A stretch of 64,000 nucleotides of DNA from Batkoa obscura (GCA_030770535.1 JASVEC010000034.1:362333-426332), one strand, 5' to 3'. Numbered from the stretch's first letter, positions 52,441 through 63,356 are shown. Program-made: numbers and translations. The notes: generated by a model not told the origin, from the sequence alone.

Positions 52441-53424
52441 ATGAATAATACTGTAAATTTAATACAGGCAGCTCCACCAGCCCCAGAAGTAGTAAATGTA
52501 GTCAGAAAGTATATTTTATTTAGTGAAGGTATAATATCATTAATATTAAATCTTGCAGTCCTTGGAGTTATTTTATATCGTAGAAGCTTATTGTTCAATG
52601 TAAGTGGTATCGCAGTATTAGTACTGACCATATTAGACGCAGCGAATGCAGCAGCTACATTGTATGGAAATATAAGATTCTACCTTAATATGTTTGCAAA
52701 TCATCCTGCTGATTGTCATATACGTGGAAGTACAACTTCTTTTTTTATCTTCTCATCTATTTGGATGGTTGCTATTTTAGCTTATTCAAGATATGATACA
52801 GTCATTTCAACTAAGGAAGGAAAAGGGAAATCACTTTTATTTTGGAGCTTGTTAGGTGGTATTCCTATGTTTATTATGCTAGTATTTTGTATTGCAGTTG
52901 GAGCTCAATCAAAGTTTTTCAAAATGCCTATCGGAAGATGTATGCTAGTAGATGCGCTTCACATAGATCCATTAGTGATGGCTGCACAAATATTCCAATT
53001 GACTTTCTTTTTATCAACTTTAGTTATAGTATCATTCTGTTATACCGCAATTGCCACAGTACATAAAAAAGCACTCAAAAAAGTTTCTCCGATCGCTTTA
53101 TCTAATTTGTCTGACGATAAAACTATAGGATACCATGAAGAAATACCTGAAGTTAATGTTAAGAAATTGAGTCGTAAAGTATACATAAAGATAGGGATTA
53201 TGCTATTCTTTTATTATTTATGTTTATTTCCAACTATTGGTTTTGAAATACATGAATTAATAACGGTGAGTGTAAGATCTATAGAGGCTGATGCCGTAAC
53301 CGCAGGACTTTTAATATTCTTAGGAGTAATGAATCCATTAATGGTTTTGGTTCTACATGAGCAGATCAAACTAACAATGGTTGAAATACTTATGAATATA
53401 CGCCATTTTTTCTTTCGTTTCTAA
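52441..53424 (+). CDS. Seven-transmembrane receptor, rhodopsin-like orphan
   Basis: Intronless, 327 residues from the first ATG; the frame extends six codons upstream without an ATG. Seven hydrophobic helices are visible: YILFSEGIISLILNLAVLGV, GIAVLVLTILDAANAAATLY, FFIFSSIWMVAILAYSRYD, LLFWSLLGGIPMFIMLVFC, MAAQIFQLTFFLSTLVIVSF, IKIGIMLFFYYLCLFPTIGF and AGLLIFLGVMNPLMVLVL. A Cys at the head of helix 3 (CHIRGS) and one in the second outer loop (GRCMLVD) could form the class A disulfide. Helix 3 ends SRYD where DRY is usual, and helix 7 has NPLMVL in place of NPxxY. A short tail ends MNIRHFFFRF. Signalling through a G protein at the plasma membrane is likely; the ligand is unknown. Entomophthoralean fungi carry unusually many such genes. 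Confidence 0.8.
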   Translation: MNNTVNLIQAAPPAPEVVNVVRKYILFSEGIISLILNLAVLGVILYRRSLLFNVSGIAVLVLTILDAANAAATLYGNIRFYLNMFANHPADCHIRGSTTSFFIFSSIWMVAILAYSRYDTVISTKEGKGKSLLFWSLLGGIPMFIMLVFCIAVGAQSKFFKMPIGRCMLVDALHIDPLVMAAQIFQLTFFLSTLVIVSFCYTAIATVHKKALKKVSPIALSNLSDDKTIGYHEEIPEVNVKKLSRKVYIKIGIMLFFYYLCLFPTIGFEIHELITVSVRSIEADAVTAGLLIFLGVMNPLMVLVLHEQIKLTMVEILMNIRHFFFRF

Positions 53425-56400
53425 TATTCTAATAGTTAATAATAAATAACATAACGCGAATTATTAACTTATTTCCGTATTACTTAGCTTGTTTTCACTT
53501 CTGAAATCTAATGTATTGGAAGATCAACCTTATTGTTTTACTTTAACCTGTTTTTATTTAAAGTGAAATGAATATAATATTATTTTGGATTGATTTTACT
53601 ACGTTTGTATGTATTATTATATCAAAGTAAACAATAAAATTAATTGTGTGATTAGTTGTTATTCTTGATGATATTTTTAGGAAATACAAAATTAAGGAGT
53701 AGTTTTAATATAAAGCATACAAAAACAATACGGTTCTAGATTACTATTGAATAGGAGTATAAACTTTTAGTTTGTAGTTCACGTATAAGTTTATAGCTAC
53801 TATAGCTTTATTTTCAATATGCTTACACTTTATTTTAAATACAATTAATCTTTTTATTAGCAGTAATTGAATACAGTTTTAACACAAATGGAACATTTGA
53901 CCAATAGCTAAAAATAGTTTTTTTTTACTAATGTATTTTTAAAAATTAGAACAATTAATATCATAGAAAAATATATTTTGATTATCTACTAAAGAAAGCA
54001 ATATATTTTGGCTTGGGAAAATACAAACTTAGCACTTTTATCAAAAGCATTGACAAATTAGAGTATCTAATTTTTTTATAACTTAAAAGTTATTTTTAAA
54101 ATCATTTCCTCGTTTTTAAATAAAGCTTTTCAAATTTTAAGTTGCTATTTTTGAAAGTGAAATCTTTAGAATGTCATTGGCCAAAGCGTGCATTAATTTA
54201 ACCCAAAACTAAATTAAATATACAATTTAAGTAAAATTGCATTTGGAGAAAACAACTTAGTTATATAAAAACTATATTTTAAACACAGCTCTAATGTTAA
54301 TAAGATTCTATTAAACAAGTTTGTATAATTTGTAACTATAATAATATTGATATTGTAATATGAAATCTATAGTTTTATTTTTTATCATGTATTATTTGTT
54401 TAATAATTTATTCTTTGAGTTTCTTTAGCCAATTAATATTTTAGTTCGCTTAAAATAATCCAAAAATCAATCATAATTTTGGGGATTTGAGCTGTTATTT
54501 TATTTAAATCATTAATTCACACATCAAAAAAGTATTCCTGGAACATTTATGAAAAATGTGTGTTGTTGTATTTTTTTTCTGTATAGAAATATTTTCTATA
54601 TCAACAAATCTTATTTCAACATCATATATAATAGTGGATAAGTTGTACATAATAGTATATTTTAAAAATTTGTATATACTGGAGATAATAGTTTTAAATA
54701 TTTTCTTATTCGTTTGTTTACTATTATAATAAAGATTTTAAAGAGTACAAGATTGAGGTTAACAGAGACATTGCAAAATTATATAAATAAATAAATATTG
54801 GGATTTAGAAAACATAAATAAATAGTTAAATCATGAAATTTGTTTTTATAATTTATTCTATAAAAATGTATAGTTTACTTTTATGTCTTTTAACTCCAAT
54901 GTTCTTAGTTTATTGAAGCAGCTTTTAATATTTGAATTATAAACATTTGAATTTAATGAATATTTTTGTGTACATTACTGTTATTGAAAGGAAGTTCGTA
55001 AGTTAATATTAATTTCAAAATTTTAAAAAATAAAGTAAAATTATTTTTGATGTTTTAATTCAAACAATGATTTGCAGTATATGTGGATGTATTTTTGTGT
55101 TTAAGGATTTTACTAACGAATTTTTCGCTCAAATAGTGCTTAAAAGATAGAGAAAGTGATGAAGCCAAAAAATACCTCATATAATACTATGTTGATAGTG
55201 TTTAATGAGAAGATAAAAGTTCAAGTTATTTGGAATACTTTAAAATTGTTTATTCTTTGAAAATTCATTCAAATATCATTGTAATACTCAAAAGCAATCC
55301 AATCATTTTTAACTCATATCATTTACTAAATAGATTGAAAAGAACCGAGTTAAATGTGCAAATTAGTTTTTATTTGAAGGAGGTTTTATTTTTCAACCTT
55401 TACCCGAAAGAAAAAGTTATTAAACTAGAATGTTTATTTAAACTTAAAATTCAAATGTCTCTATACCAATCTTGAATTGTTATCAATAATTTGAGATGTT
55501 GTAACTTCTTCAGCTATAAAAAATTAAAATATGATATCATTTGATATAAAATAGAGTCTATGTATACATATATATTAGTTGCTACTTATATACTAACCTA
55601 TTTATTAACCTAATATATTAAATTATTATAGTTTTAATTTTATTTTTAGTTTTATGAAGACTCTGTTTTTTTGCTTTAAATAAATAAGGAAGGGTTAATT
55701 TTATATAACTCGCTCAATCTTCAAATTTTGGGTGTATCATATAGAATTAATTGATAAATCAAATAATATTATAGGACATATTTCATTAAATGAATAGGTT
55801 GATGGGAACTAATTATAATTTTATATATTATATCTTAAGGAAAATTTGACATTTTATAGGAGAATTTTGATAAAGTATTTTTTTTGTTCTATTTAAATTG
55901 TAGTTTAATATATTAGTTCTAAATTAGCTCATTATCTTTATAAAATATTTAGTATTATTTATGAAAAAAATAACAAAACGTTATGGCTATTAAAACATCT
56001 TAAATTGATTAGTAAATGTGTATTATGTCTTACTTCAAAGCTATCTAAATAGTATATATTTAATATATAAGTATCATTTCTTGTTTGTAAATTAACTTTT
56101 GTTTTTAAGAAGTATTATGATATAATTTGTATATTTAGTAAGGTTGATTAGAAGTAAATTACTCACTGATTTTAGAAACCAGCTATATGGACATTTGACA
56201 TTAAATTATCATTCTCGTTATAAGAAATAACTATTAAAAAAAGTATTATGAATGTTTTTTAAAAGTAAAATATAGTATTTCAAAATATCAAATATAAAGA
56301 GCAATAATAGCTATAAAAGTAATAGCGTTAATTTAGATTAGTCAAATGCTATCATCCGTAAATATTATAAATAAGGTTCAATATTGAACTTAAAATATGG

Positions 56401-56750
56401 AACTAAAAATAGTTTGTTACTAGCATATAGAGATAAATAAGTCTAAAACTTGATGTCGTAGCTTTTAATGTTATTTATTATATATAAAAACAAATATTAT
56501 ATATCAATTAATTATATCTACTTCTTTTAATGTGTAGTTTTATTCAAATATTATCAATCTAACAGTTCTAATTAGAAACAATGTAAAAAACCTCTTCAAA
56601 AAATAATTAAATTTGGATAATTAAAGTTTGTTCTTAATAAGGAATCAGTTTAAGTGCATAATTATAACTTGGGTATCAAAAGTACATAAATAGTCGAAAT
56701 TTAAAAAATTAAAATTGGATTAACCTTTTTTTATTTTTTAATTAACTAAT
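53425..56750. other. 3.3-kb gene desert with one MITE
   Basis: Apart from the MITE at 55082-55179 I see only AT-rich DNA. A frame at 55230-55475 lacks an ATG and any family resemblance. The last ~150 bp should be the promoter of the secreted-protein gene. Confidence 0.45.
55082..55179. mobile_element. MITE copy 14
   Basis: Ends TGTGGATGT and AATACCTCA, flanked by TA. Core TTTTTCGCTCAAATAGTGCTT. Confidence 0.88.
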
Positions 56751-57923
56751 ATGAAGTTTGTAAGCCTTTTATATACCATTTTATTAGGCATCAGCTTGAA
56801 AGTAGTTGAAGGGGCAACTGAAGTAAACTTCGAACCCTCTTTAGTACTTGAGGATGTTTTCACCCGAGAATTAGCCCAAGCTCAAGAGCAACACTCAGCT
56901 TTGGAAAGCTCATCCGCTGGACCTAATCTTAAAGTGGAGAAAGCTGTTTATGATCAATTCCCTATCTCAGTTGCTGTTTCAAGTAAAGGACGTAAGTTCA
57001 TTAGTTATCCACATTGGGAACAAAACAAGGGACGTAGTTTGGTAGAAATCAAAAATGGCAAAGAATATTATTATCCTAATGCTTCAATGAATAATGTCAA
57101 GTATGACCATTCCTTCAATAACATCCATGCTATATATGTCGATCCTTTAGATCGTTTATGGGTTTTAGATACCGGAAGAGTAACTAATGGTGCTCGTCCT
57201 GTTTCTCGAACTGTATTTTATGTATTTGACCTTAAGTATGATTACTTATTAGCTACATATACCTTCCCTAAAAATGTAGAATATCCAGCGTCCCAGCTCC
57301 AGGACATTCGTTTTGATGCTGAATTAAACTATGGTTTTATTACTGATGCCTCTGTTCCTGGAATTGCAGTTTTAAATTTGAGAACTGGAGAATCATTCCG
57401 TAGATTAAATAACCATGCTTCTACTACTGCTCTTGATAATTTTGCTTTAACTATTGAAGGGAAAATTGTAAAACCTGGAGGTCAACCTGCAAAAGTCCAC
57501 TCCAACGGAATTGAAATCTCAAAAGATAAAAAAACTCTCTACTATGCCCCTGTATCTTCTCGCTCCCTTTACTCAGTACCTGTCAAGGCTTTAATTAATA
57601 GAAGATTAAGCGAAAGTGCTTTATCTAAACTTGTTAAAGTTGAAATTTTGGATAAAGGTTCAGCAACTGCTGGTTTGATTTCTGATAAAGATGGCAATAT
57701 TTACTTAACCAACCTTGAGCAAAATTCTATTACCAAGTTTAATCCTAATACTAAGGAACTTTCCCTTGTTGTTCGTCATCCAAACTTACTTTGGCCAGAT
57801 ACTCTTGCTATCTATAACAGTACCTTATTCATTACAGCAAATCAAATGAACCGTAGACCTGCTTTTAATAACGGCGTCGAGGGTAGGAAGGCTCCTTACT
57901 TTGTATTTTCTGTTCCAATTTAA
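56751..57923 (+). CDS. Secreted yellow/major royal jelly family protein
   Basis: Intronless, 390 residues. The first ~21 residues (KFVSLLYTILLGISLKVVEG) are a signal peptide, so the product is secreted or enters the secretory path. A six-bladed propeller of the MRJP/yellow family follows, shown by FISYPHWEQNKGRSLVEI, the highly typical DRLWVLDTGR, LQDIRFDAELNYGFITDAS, the VHSNGIEISKDKKTLYYAP block, LIYSVPV-like SLYSVPVKAL, ATAGLISDKDGNIYLTNLEQ and a terminal LLWPDTLAIYNSTLFITANQ. The family is known from insects, some bacteria and fungi; insect yellow proteins bind or convert dopamine derivatives, but the fungal role is unknown. The gene is less AT-rich than its surroundings and isolated among transposons near the telomere, consistent with transfer or a lineage-specific family. 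Confidence 0.92.
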   Translation: MKFVSLLYTILLGISLKVVEGATEVNFEPSLVLEDVFTRELAQAQEQHSALESSSAGPNLKVEKAVYDQFPISVAVSSKGRKFISYPHWEQNKGRSLVEIKNGKEYYYPNASMNNVKYDHSFNNIHAIYVDPLDRLWVLDTGRVTNGARPVSRTVFYVFDLKYDYLLATYTFPKNVEYPASQLQDIRFDAELNYGFITDASVPGIAVLNLRTGESFRRLNNHASTTALDNFALTIEGKIVKPGGQPAKVHSNGIEISKDKKTLYYAPVSSRSLYSVPVKALINRRLSESALSKLVKVEILDKGSATAGLISDKDGNIYLTNLEQNSITKFNPNTKELSLVVRHPNLLWPDTLAIYNSTLFITANQMNRRPAFNNGVEGRKAPYFVFSVPI

Positions 57924-58170
57924 TAAAGAGTTAAGCATCCATATCTCAAAAGCAAAACATAGTCACTCAAATATAAACTCGTAATAAATAATTGTATCTA
58001 TATTTTATTTTCTTTAAATTACACCTAGTGATTAAGGTGAAAAATCTAAGGATAGGCTTCTTTATAAATCGTTAGGTATTCCCAAAGGTTCTCTTTTTTT
58101 GGGCAAATATTAACCATAAAGACTGCTAAATTCAAATAAAAGATAGTTATTGATATAAAATTTCGATATT

Positions 58171-58853
58171 TAGGACTGTCCAAATTACTTTCAGAATTTA
58201 CTTAGAAATTAATCCAAATTTTAAGTTTTGAATTTGTATATCTTTAATGTGGCGATTTAATTTAAAAAGCTTAAAATTAATCTCTTTAGCTTAAAAAACT
58301 TATTTTAACTGTTCCCTCTTTTTCTTAAATAGCTAATTTTTCTAATTATGTTTTATGTTATTTCTGTTAGATATTTAATAGATATATAATATATAACTAT
58401 ATGATTATATAATTATATAAATACAGTTATTTGACTTTATTCTTTGAAATAAAAATAAAATGCAAACATTCATAACTAAACTCCGAAATATAATTTCTGA
58501 AAATTTTAATACAATAGGAAGGAATACACAATATAAACATTGTAATTCATTAACATCGATTTTAAGAGCTACTTATAACAACCCAGGGTTTATGGAATTT
58601 CATAATAAAGTAAAACAAAAAATGGGGATGTATTTTTGTATTTAAGAATTTTACTGACAATTTTTCCACATAAATAGCGCTTAAAAAATGGAAAAATAAT
58701 GAAACTAAAAAAAACAGCCCCAAATGATATATTATCAAAGTTTACTATCGATAATAATAAACTTAATCAAGCAATGTATAAAATTAGTGCTTTGAGGGAA
58801 ACAGGAAATAAAAATCAATAAGTAGTGTTATTATCAACTATAGCTTCAGTATA
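58171..58853 (+). mobile_element. Transposon copy A, left part
   Basis: The 5' terminus TAGGACTGTCC at 58171 opens ~290 bp of leader. A transposase start at 58460 follows (MQTFITKLRNIISENFNTIG), interrupted by a MITE at 58623-58722 and reading on to a TAA at 58819-58821. At 58853 the element is cut by the full-length copy B and resumes at 61884. Confidence 0.88.
58623..58722. mobile_element. MITE copy 15, inside transposon copy A
   Basis: Ends TGGGGATGT and ACAGCCCCA. The flanking duplication is AA (58621-22 and 58723-24) rather than TA. Confidence 0.9.
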
Positions 58854-59305
58854 TGGGGTTGTTTGAATTAGTTTCATTATTTTATCCAATTTTTGAAAAA
58901 TTTTGTATTTTAAAAACTTCGCTTAAAATTTTATAAAATCACATCTTTTATTAAAACAAAAGTACCCAAACACAGTTCTAAATCATTCTATTATAGCTCA
59001 TACTGTAAGTTAGTTGAATTTCTACTAGATATTAAATACATGTTCTTATAAAGCTTAATTGAGAAATATTTATTATCAACTGCTTTATAACCAACATTGT
59101 AGATTTATTATCAAATAAATAAACTACTTTAATGTTATAATTACATTATTAATATATTGCCAAGTTAATAAATAGCTGCATGGGAGGGAATGGTTAGCCC
59201 CAAAACTATAATTAACCATCCCTATATAGTACAAGTAATAATAGTTTTTACATATTATTACAGTTACTTGTTCTTTGACTATTTATTAACTTAGCTATTA
59301 ATAAC

Positions 59306-61112
59306 TTAAGTAATCCTAACATTTAACAATCTATTTCTATCATTCAACAAACTACTTACTTGCTTAGTAAATATCGAAGTTTTTAAATTCTCTGTTATCT
59401 TCGTAAGGTAAGCTGGGATCGATCTTTTAATTTTTCTGTTTTCTATAGACTCTATAACTTTAATTGGGACTATATCGCTTTTTTTTGATGTATCAGATAC
59501 TGGATAACAATGTAGTTTATTGTTATGTTTAATAAAGTGTAAATACTTCTTAATGCCCTGCATCTCTATTATTCTTTTTGTATTTTTGTTTCTTTTATAC
59601 TTTTTAAAAATTATATCTGTTTTCCCATTATTAACAGTCGAGTTATTAATTTTATTATGCTCGCAAATAAAAGCCTCAAATCTTGAAATTAATTGATCGA
59701 TATCTTCTATTTTACCTAACGCTTCAAAACTACTTTTCCATTTTGAAAGGTTTCCAAAATGTCCATCAACTATACTTTTTCCATGATGCTCAGCAAAAAA
59801 ATTAAGATTAACATTCAAACTACTATTTGTTTTATGAATTTCTTTAAACATATAGTGTAGAAACTCTTGGGATCTAAAATGATTTCCTGTATCTGCCCAT
59901 ATATTAATTTTTGTAAACTTTTTAAATAGAAGCTCTGTAGAGATTAAATCGATTAAACAATCTCCTGCACATACTGAATCATGATTCAATATTTCAGATA
60001 AATAATCAAAGTAAACTTTGCCTATTGTTTTATCATCTTTTAAATATAATACACCAAAGCCTAATACTGATATAGCTTGTTTGTTATAATGATCTAGATT
60101 TATTGAATCTGGTCTTGTTCCTATTTCCATATTTTGTTTAAAATCTAAAACTATTATACAACTTTTGTTATTTAATTTTTTGATAGTTTCATTAAATGTG
60201 TTTTTTTGAGTATCAACACAGAATTTATGTAATTTGTATAATTTTTCTTCTTCGTTGAAAATTTCTTCTATCTCTGCTTTGTTTTTTGCTGTATTTATTT
60301 TATTTTCAAATAACTTTTTTCTAACTGTATACTGAGTACATATATTACATAGATCCGTTTTTCTTGCTGGATTTTTGAAATTACTTGGTATATATTTAAA
60401 GAACGTTGACCTAGCTACTGCTTTATCTCTTAGATCATTCAAATATTTACTATATATCATTCTTCTACTTTTATTTAATATATATATATTATCTGATGAA
60501 TATTTACTATCGTTATTTTTTTTATTAAATCTTGATGAAATAGTTGAATCATTTAGTAAATATTGTATAATAGTTTCAATTTGGTCATCTTTAATTTTTT
60601 TTGTATTTTTAATAATAGGTTTTAATGTTGATATTTTATTATTATTACTTGTTTTTGAATAATCATATTGATTTCTATTTATATTAAACCCAAAACTCTT
60701 ACATTCATCAAAAGAATATAATGAAGCTATAGTTGATAATAACACTACTTGGGGATGTATTTTTGTGTTTAAGAATTTTGTTAGCAAATTTTCCGCTTAG
60801 ATAGCGCTTAAAAAATGGAAAAAATAATGAAGTTAAAAAAGACACTCTCACTTATTGATTTTTATTTCCTGTTTCCCTTAAAGCACTAATTTTATACATT
60901 ACTTAATTAAGTTTATTATTATCAATAGTAAACTTTGATAATATATCTTTTCTTTGTTTTGTTTTATTATAAAATTCCATAAATCTTGGGTTGTTATAAG
61001 TAGCTCTTAAAATTGATGTAAATGAATTACAATGTTTATATTGTGTACTCCTCCCTATTGTATTGAAGTTTTCAAAAATTATATTTCGAAGTTTAGTTAT
61101 GAAAGTTTGCAT
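59306..61112 (-). pseudogene. Transposase gene of copy B (DDE-like, unclassified)
   Basis: Translation starts at ATG 61112 (QTFITKLRNIIFENFNTIGR). It meets TAA at 60905-60903 and again at 60854-60852, is interrupted by a MITE, then reads without a break for ~480 residues to the TAA at 59306. The long part has a Cys-containing segment (TDLCNICTQYTVRKKLFENK) and a core resembling an RNase-H fold: IIVLDFKQNMEIG (first Asp), NIWADTGNHFRSQEFLHYMF (second Asp) and NFFAEHHGKSIVDGHFGNLS (third acidic candidate with a conserved His-Gly-Lys). Such proteins, with the HGK-x-x-x-DGHFG block, occur in other early fungi as unnamed transposon proteins. The superfamily is not one I can name. Both stop codons are CAA-to-TAA changes relative to other copies. 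Confidence 0.8.
60750..60850. mobile_element. MITE copy 16, inside transposon copy B
   Basis: Ends TGGGGATGT and GACACTCTCA, flanked by CT (60748-49 and 60851-52), a non-TA duplication. The empty site is seen in copy A (AATAAGTAGTG). Confidence 0.9.
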
Positions 61113-61335
61113 TTTATTTTTATTTCAACAAAAAATAAAGTCAAATAACTGTATTTATATAATTATATAATCATATAGTTATATATTATATATCTGTTAA
61201 ATATCTAACAGAACTAACATAAAATATATAGTTAGGAAAATTAGCTATTTAAGAAAAGGAAACAATTAAAATAAGTTTTAAATAGAGACATTTAATTTTA
61301 GGCTTTTTAGATTTAACCGTTATATTGGACACAAA

Positions 61336-61814
61336 TGTGAAATCTGGTACTCAGGGTTTGGAGTCAAGAACAGCTATTGCTGGGTTGACTACACTATAAG
61401 TCAAAAGGTCTTAGGTTATGTAGCTAAGATAGACTCAAATCATGAAGCATAGCACATAATAAGCTATGGACTATATAAAATAGGTAGAATAGACAATACT
61501 ACTATAAAGTCTATATAAAATAAATAGAATAGACAATACTACTGTAAAGTCTATATAAAATACTGTCAGAAAGACTTAGTGGCTTTATTAATAGTATAAT
61601 ATCAGGGAGTAATTCAGTTAAAAAGCCTTGAGCTATTATGTTCTAAGATCTCTTTTATACTTCAATCAAGTATAGGTATTAAAACATGGTTAATAAGTTC
61701 TTTCTAGTTAGGCAATAGAAATTCACTCAGCAAATAAAACTGCAACTAGAATTATAAACAAGTTAGATAATTATTATGTTATCATTAATCCGAGAACTAA
61801 TAAAGCAATATTTC
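61336..61814. mobile_element. Subtelomeric element S1, nested in copy B
   Basis: A 479-bp insert starting TGTGAAATCTGG and ending ATATTTC. It is flanked by the 7-bp direct repeat ACACAAA (61329-35 and 61815-21), which restores the transposon leader seen at 48183-48318. It is a diverged copy of the right two-thirds of the telomere-adjacent element (62884-63356). A ~44-bp unit is repeated in tandem at 61471-61560. Confidence 0.82.
61471..61560. repeat. Tandem repeat, ~44-bp unit
   Basis: Two full copies and part of a third of AGAATAGACAATACTACT with AAAGTCTATATAAAAT, inside S1. The homologous part of S2 has a single unit. Confidence 0.8.
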
Positions 61815-61883
61815 ACACAAACTTGAAATTTTAAATTTGGATTAATTTCTAAGTAGATTCTGAAACCAATTAGGACAGCCCCA

Positions 61884-62686
61884 TATTCTTTTGATGAATG
61901 CAAAAGTTTTGGGTTTAATATAAATATAGATCAATATAATTATTTAAAAATAAGTAATAATGATAATAAAATGTTACCATTGCAACCTATTATTAAAAAT
62001 ACAAAGAAAATTAATAAGCAAATTGAAACTATTATACAGTATTTACTAAATGATTCAACTATTCCATCGAGATCTAACAAAAAAAATAATGATAGTAAAT
62101 ATTCATCAGATAAGATAGAATGGGGATGTATTTCTGTATTTAAGAATTTTACTAACAATTTTTCCACCTAAATAACGCTTAAAAGATGGAAAAAGTAATG
62201 AAGCCAAAAAAAACAGCCCCATATATTAAATAAAAGTAAAAGAATGATATATGGTAAATATTTTAATGATTTAAAAGATCAAGCAGTAGCTAGATCAATA
62301 TTTTTTAAATATATACTAAGTAATTTCAAAAATGTAGAAATGAAACAAATTCATGTAATATATTGACCAGTATACAGTTAGAAAAAGGTTATTTGAAAAT
62401 AAAATAAAGTAAACATAGTAATAAAAAACAAAGCAGAAATAGAAATTTGCAATAAAGAGAAAGGTTTACAAAAGCTTCATAAATTTTGTGTTGATACTTA
62501 AAAAAACATATTTGATGAAACCATTAAATAATTAAATAATAAAAGTTGTATAATATTTTTAGATTTTAAACAAAATATGGAAATAGGAACAAGACTAGGT
62601 TCAATAAATTTAGATCATTATAACAAACAAGCTATATCAGTATTAGGTTTTAGTGTTTTATATTTAAAAGATGATAAAACGATGGA
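61884..62686 (+). mobile_element. Transposon copy A, right part (truncated)
   Basis: Continues copy A after the copy B insertion: TATTCTTTTGATGAATGC, then KPIIKNTKKINKQIETIIQY, a MITE at 62121-62221 and decayed transposase up to AAAGATGATAAAACGATGG. The rest of the element is missing where S2 begins. Confidence 0.85.
62121..62221. mobile_element. MITE copy 17, inside transposon copy A
   Basis: Ends TGGGGATGT and ACAGCCCCA. It lies at the same place as MITE copy 11 in transposon copy C, with matching flanks, so it is the same insertion event carried by two transposon copies. It is not counted as independent. Confidence 0.9.
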
Positions 62687-63356
62687 TGTGAAATATCACT
62701 TTGTTAGCCCCATGGTTAATTATAGCATAATAATCGCCTAAGCTGTTGTGTTCTCGAGTTCAGAGACAATCAATCCTATGCTCGTAGTTTGGTTTGCTAT
62801 AAGAATTTTTATCTTCGTCTCAAAGAATATTATCCTCTCGTTTTGATATCTATACCTTTTAGAGTATAAAAGAGCTTTTAGAACATAGTAGCTGTGAAAT
62901 CTGGTACTCAGTGTTTAGAGTCAAGAACAGCTATTGCTTGGTTGACTACACTGTAAGTCGAAAGGTCTTAGTTTATGTGACTAAGATAGACTTGGATTAT
63001 GAAGAATAGTACATAATAGGCTACGGGCTATGTAAGACAAATAGAATAGACACTTCTAATGTAAAATCTACGTCAAATACTATTAAGATAATTTATTGGT
63101 TTTATTAAATGTTTGAGATATCAGAGAATAATCTAGTTAAAAGGCCTTAAGCTACTATACTCTAAAATCTCTTTTATACTCTGATAAATCCAAGTATCAA
63201 AATGAGAAGATCATATTCCTTGGGATGAAGCTAGAAATTCTTATAGCAAATCAAACTAAGAACCTGAGATTGATTGTCTCTAAACTTGAGAACACAATAG
63301 CTTAGGCGATTGTTATACTATAATTAACCATGAGACTGACAAAGCGATATTTTACA
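62687..63356. mobile_element. Telomere-adjacent element S2
   Basis: A 670-bp element with long inverted ends: TGTGAAATATCACTTTGTTA with CATGGTTAATTATAGC at the left; reversed, TGTAAAATATCGCTTTGTCA with CATGGTTAATTATAGT at the right. The pairing continues for ~85 bp with a few differences. There is no coding frame. The right terminus TTTTACA is followed immediately by AGGGTTAGGG, so the element ends where the telomere begins. The same right end occurs in the fold-back element at 47994-48182. Confidence 0.85.

Larger units (their letters stand above)
58854..61883 (-). mobile_element. Full-length DDE-like DNA transposon, copy B
   Basis: Minus-strand element. Its ends are TGGGGTTGTTTGAATTAGTT (left) and, reading inward from the right, TGGGGCTGTCCTAATTGGTT, which are imperfect inverted repeats over ~23 bp. 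A TA duplication (58852-53 and 61884-85) joins the two halves of copy A exactly, which proves the insertion. Inside are a 3' region of ~450 bp with AACTATAATTAACCA, the transposase gene (59306-61112), a MITE (60750-60850), and a nested subtelomeric element (61336-61814). Without inserts the element would be about 2.45 kb. It is the best-preserved copy in the window and the probable template for the family's MITEs. Confidence 0.88.

Noticed and set aside
52842-53066. 74-codon frame inside the receptor gene
   Set aside because: Out-of-frame shadow of the seven-transmembrane gene.
55230-55475. 81-codon frame in the gene desert
   Set aside because: Begins with TTG, not ATG, and shows no family resemblance or splice continuation.
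58770-58821. A 52-bp intron (GTATAAAATTAG...AATAAG) removing the transposase stop
   Set aside because: Splicing at these sites does not restore the downstream frame, so it is not supported.
60852-60905. Reassigned genetic code (TAA read as Gln)
   Set aside because: The idea came from in-frame TAA codons in the transposase where other copies have CAA. Host genes in the window end at TAA or TGA and contain none internally, so these are ordinary stops.
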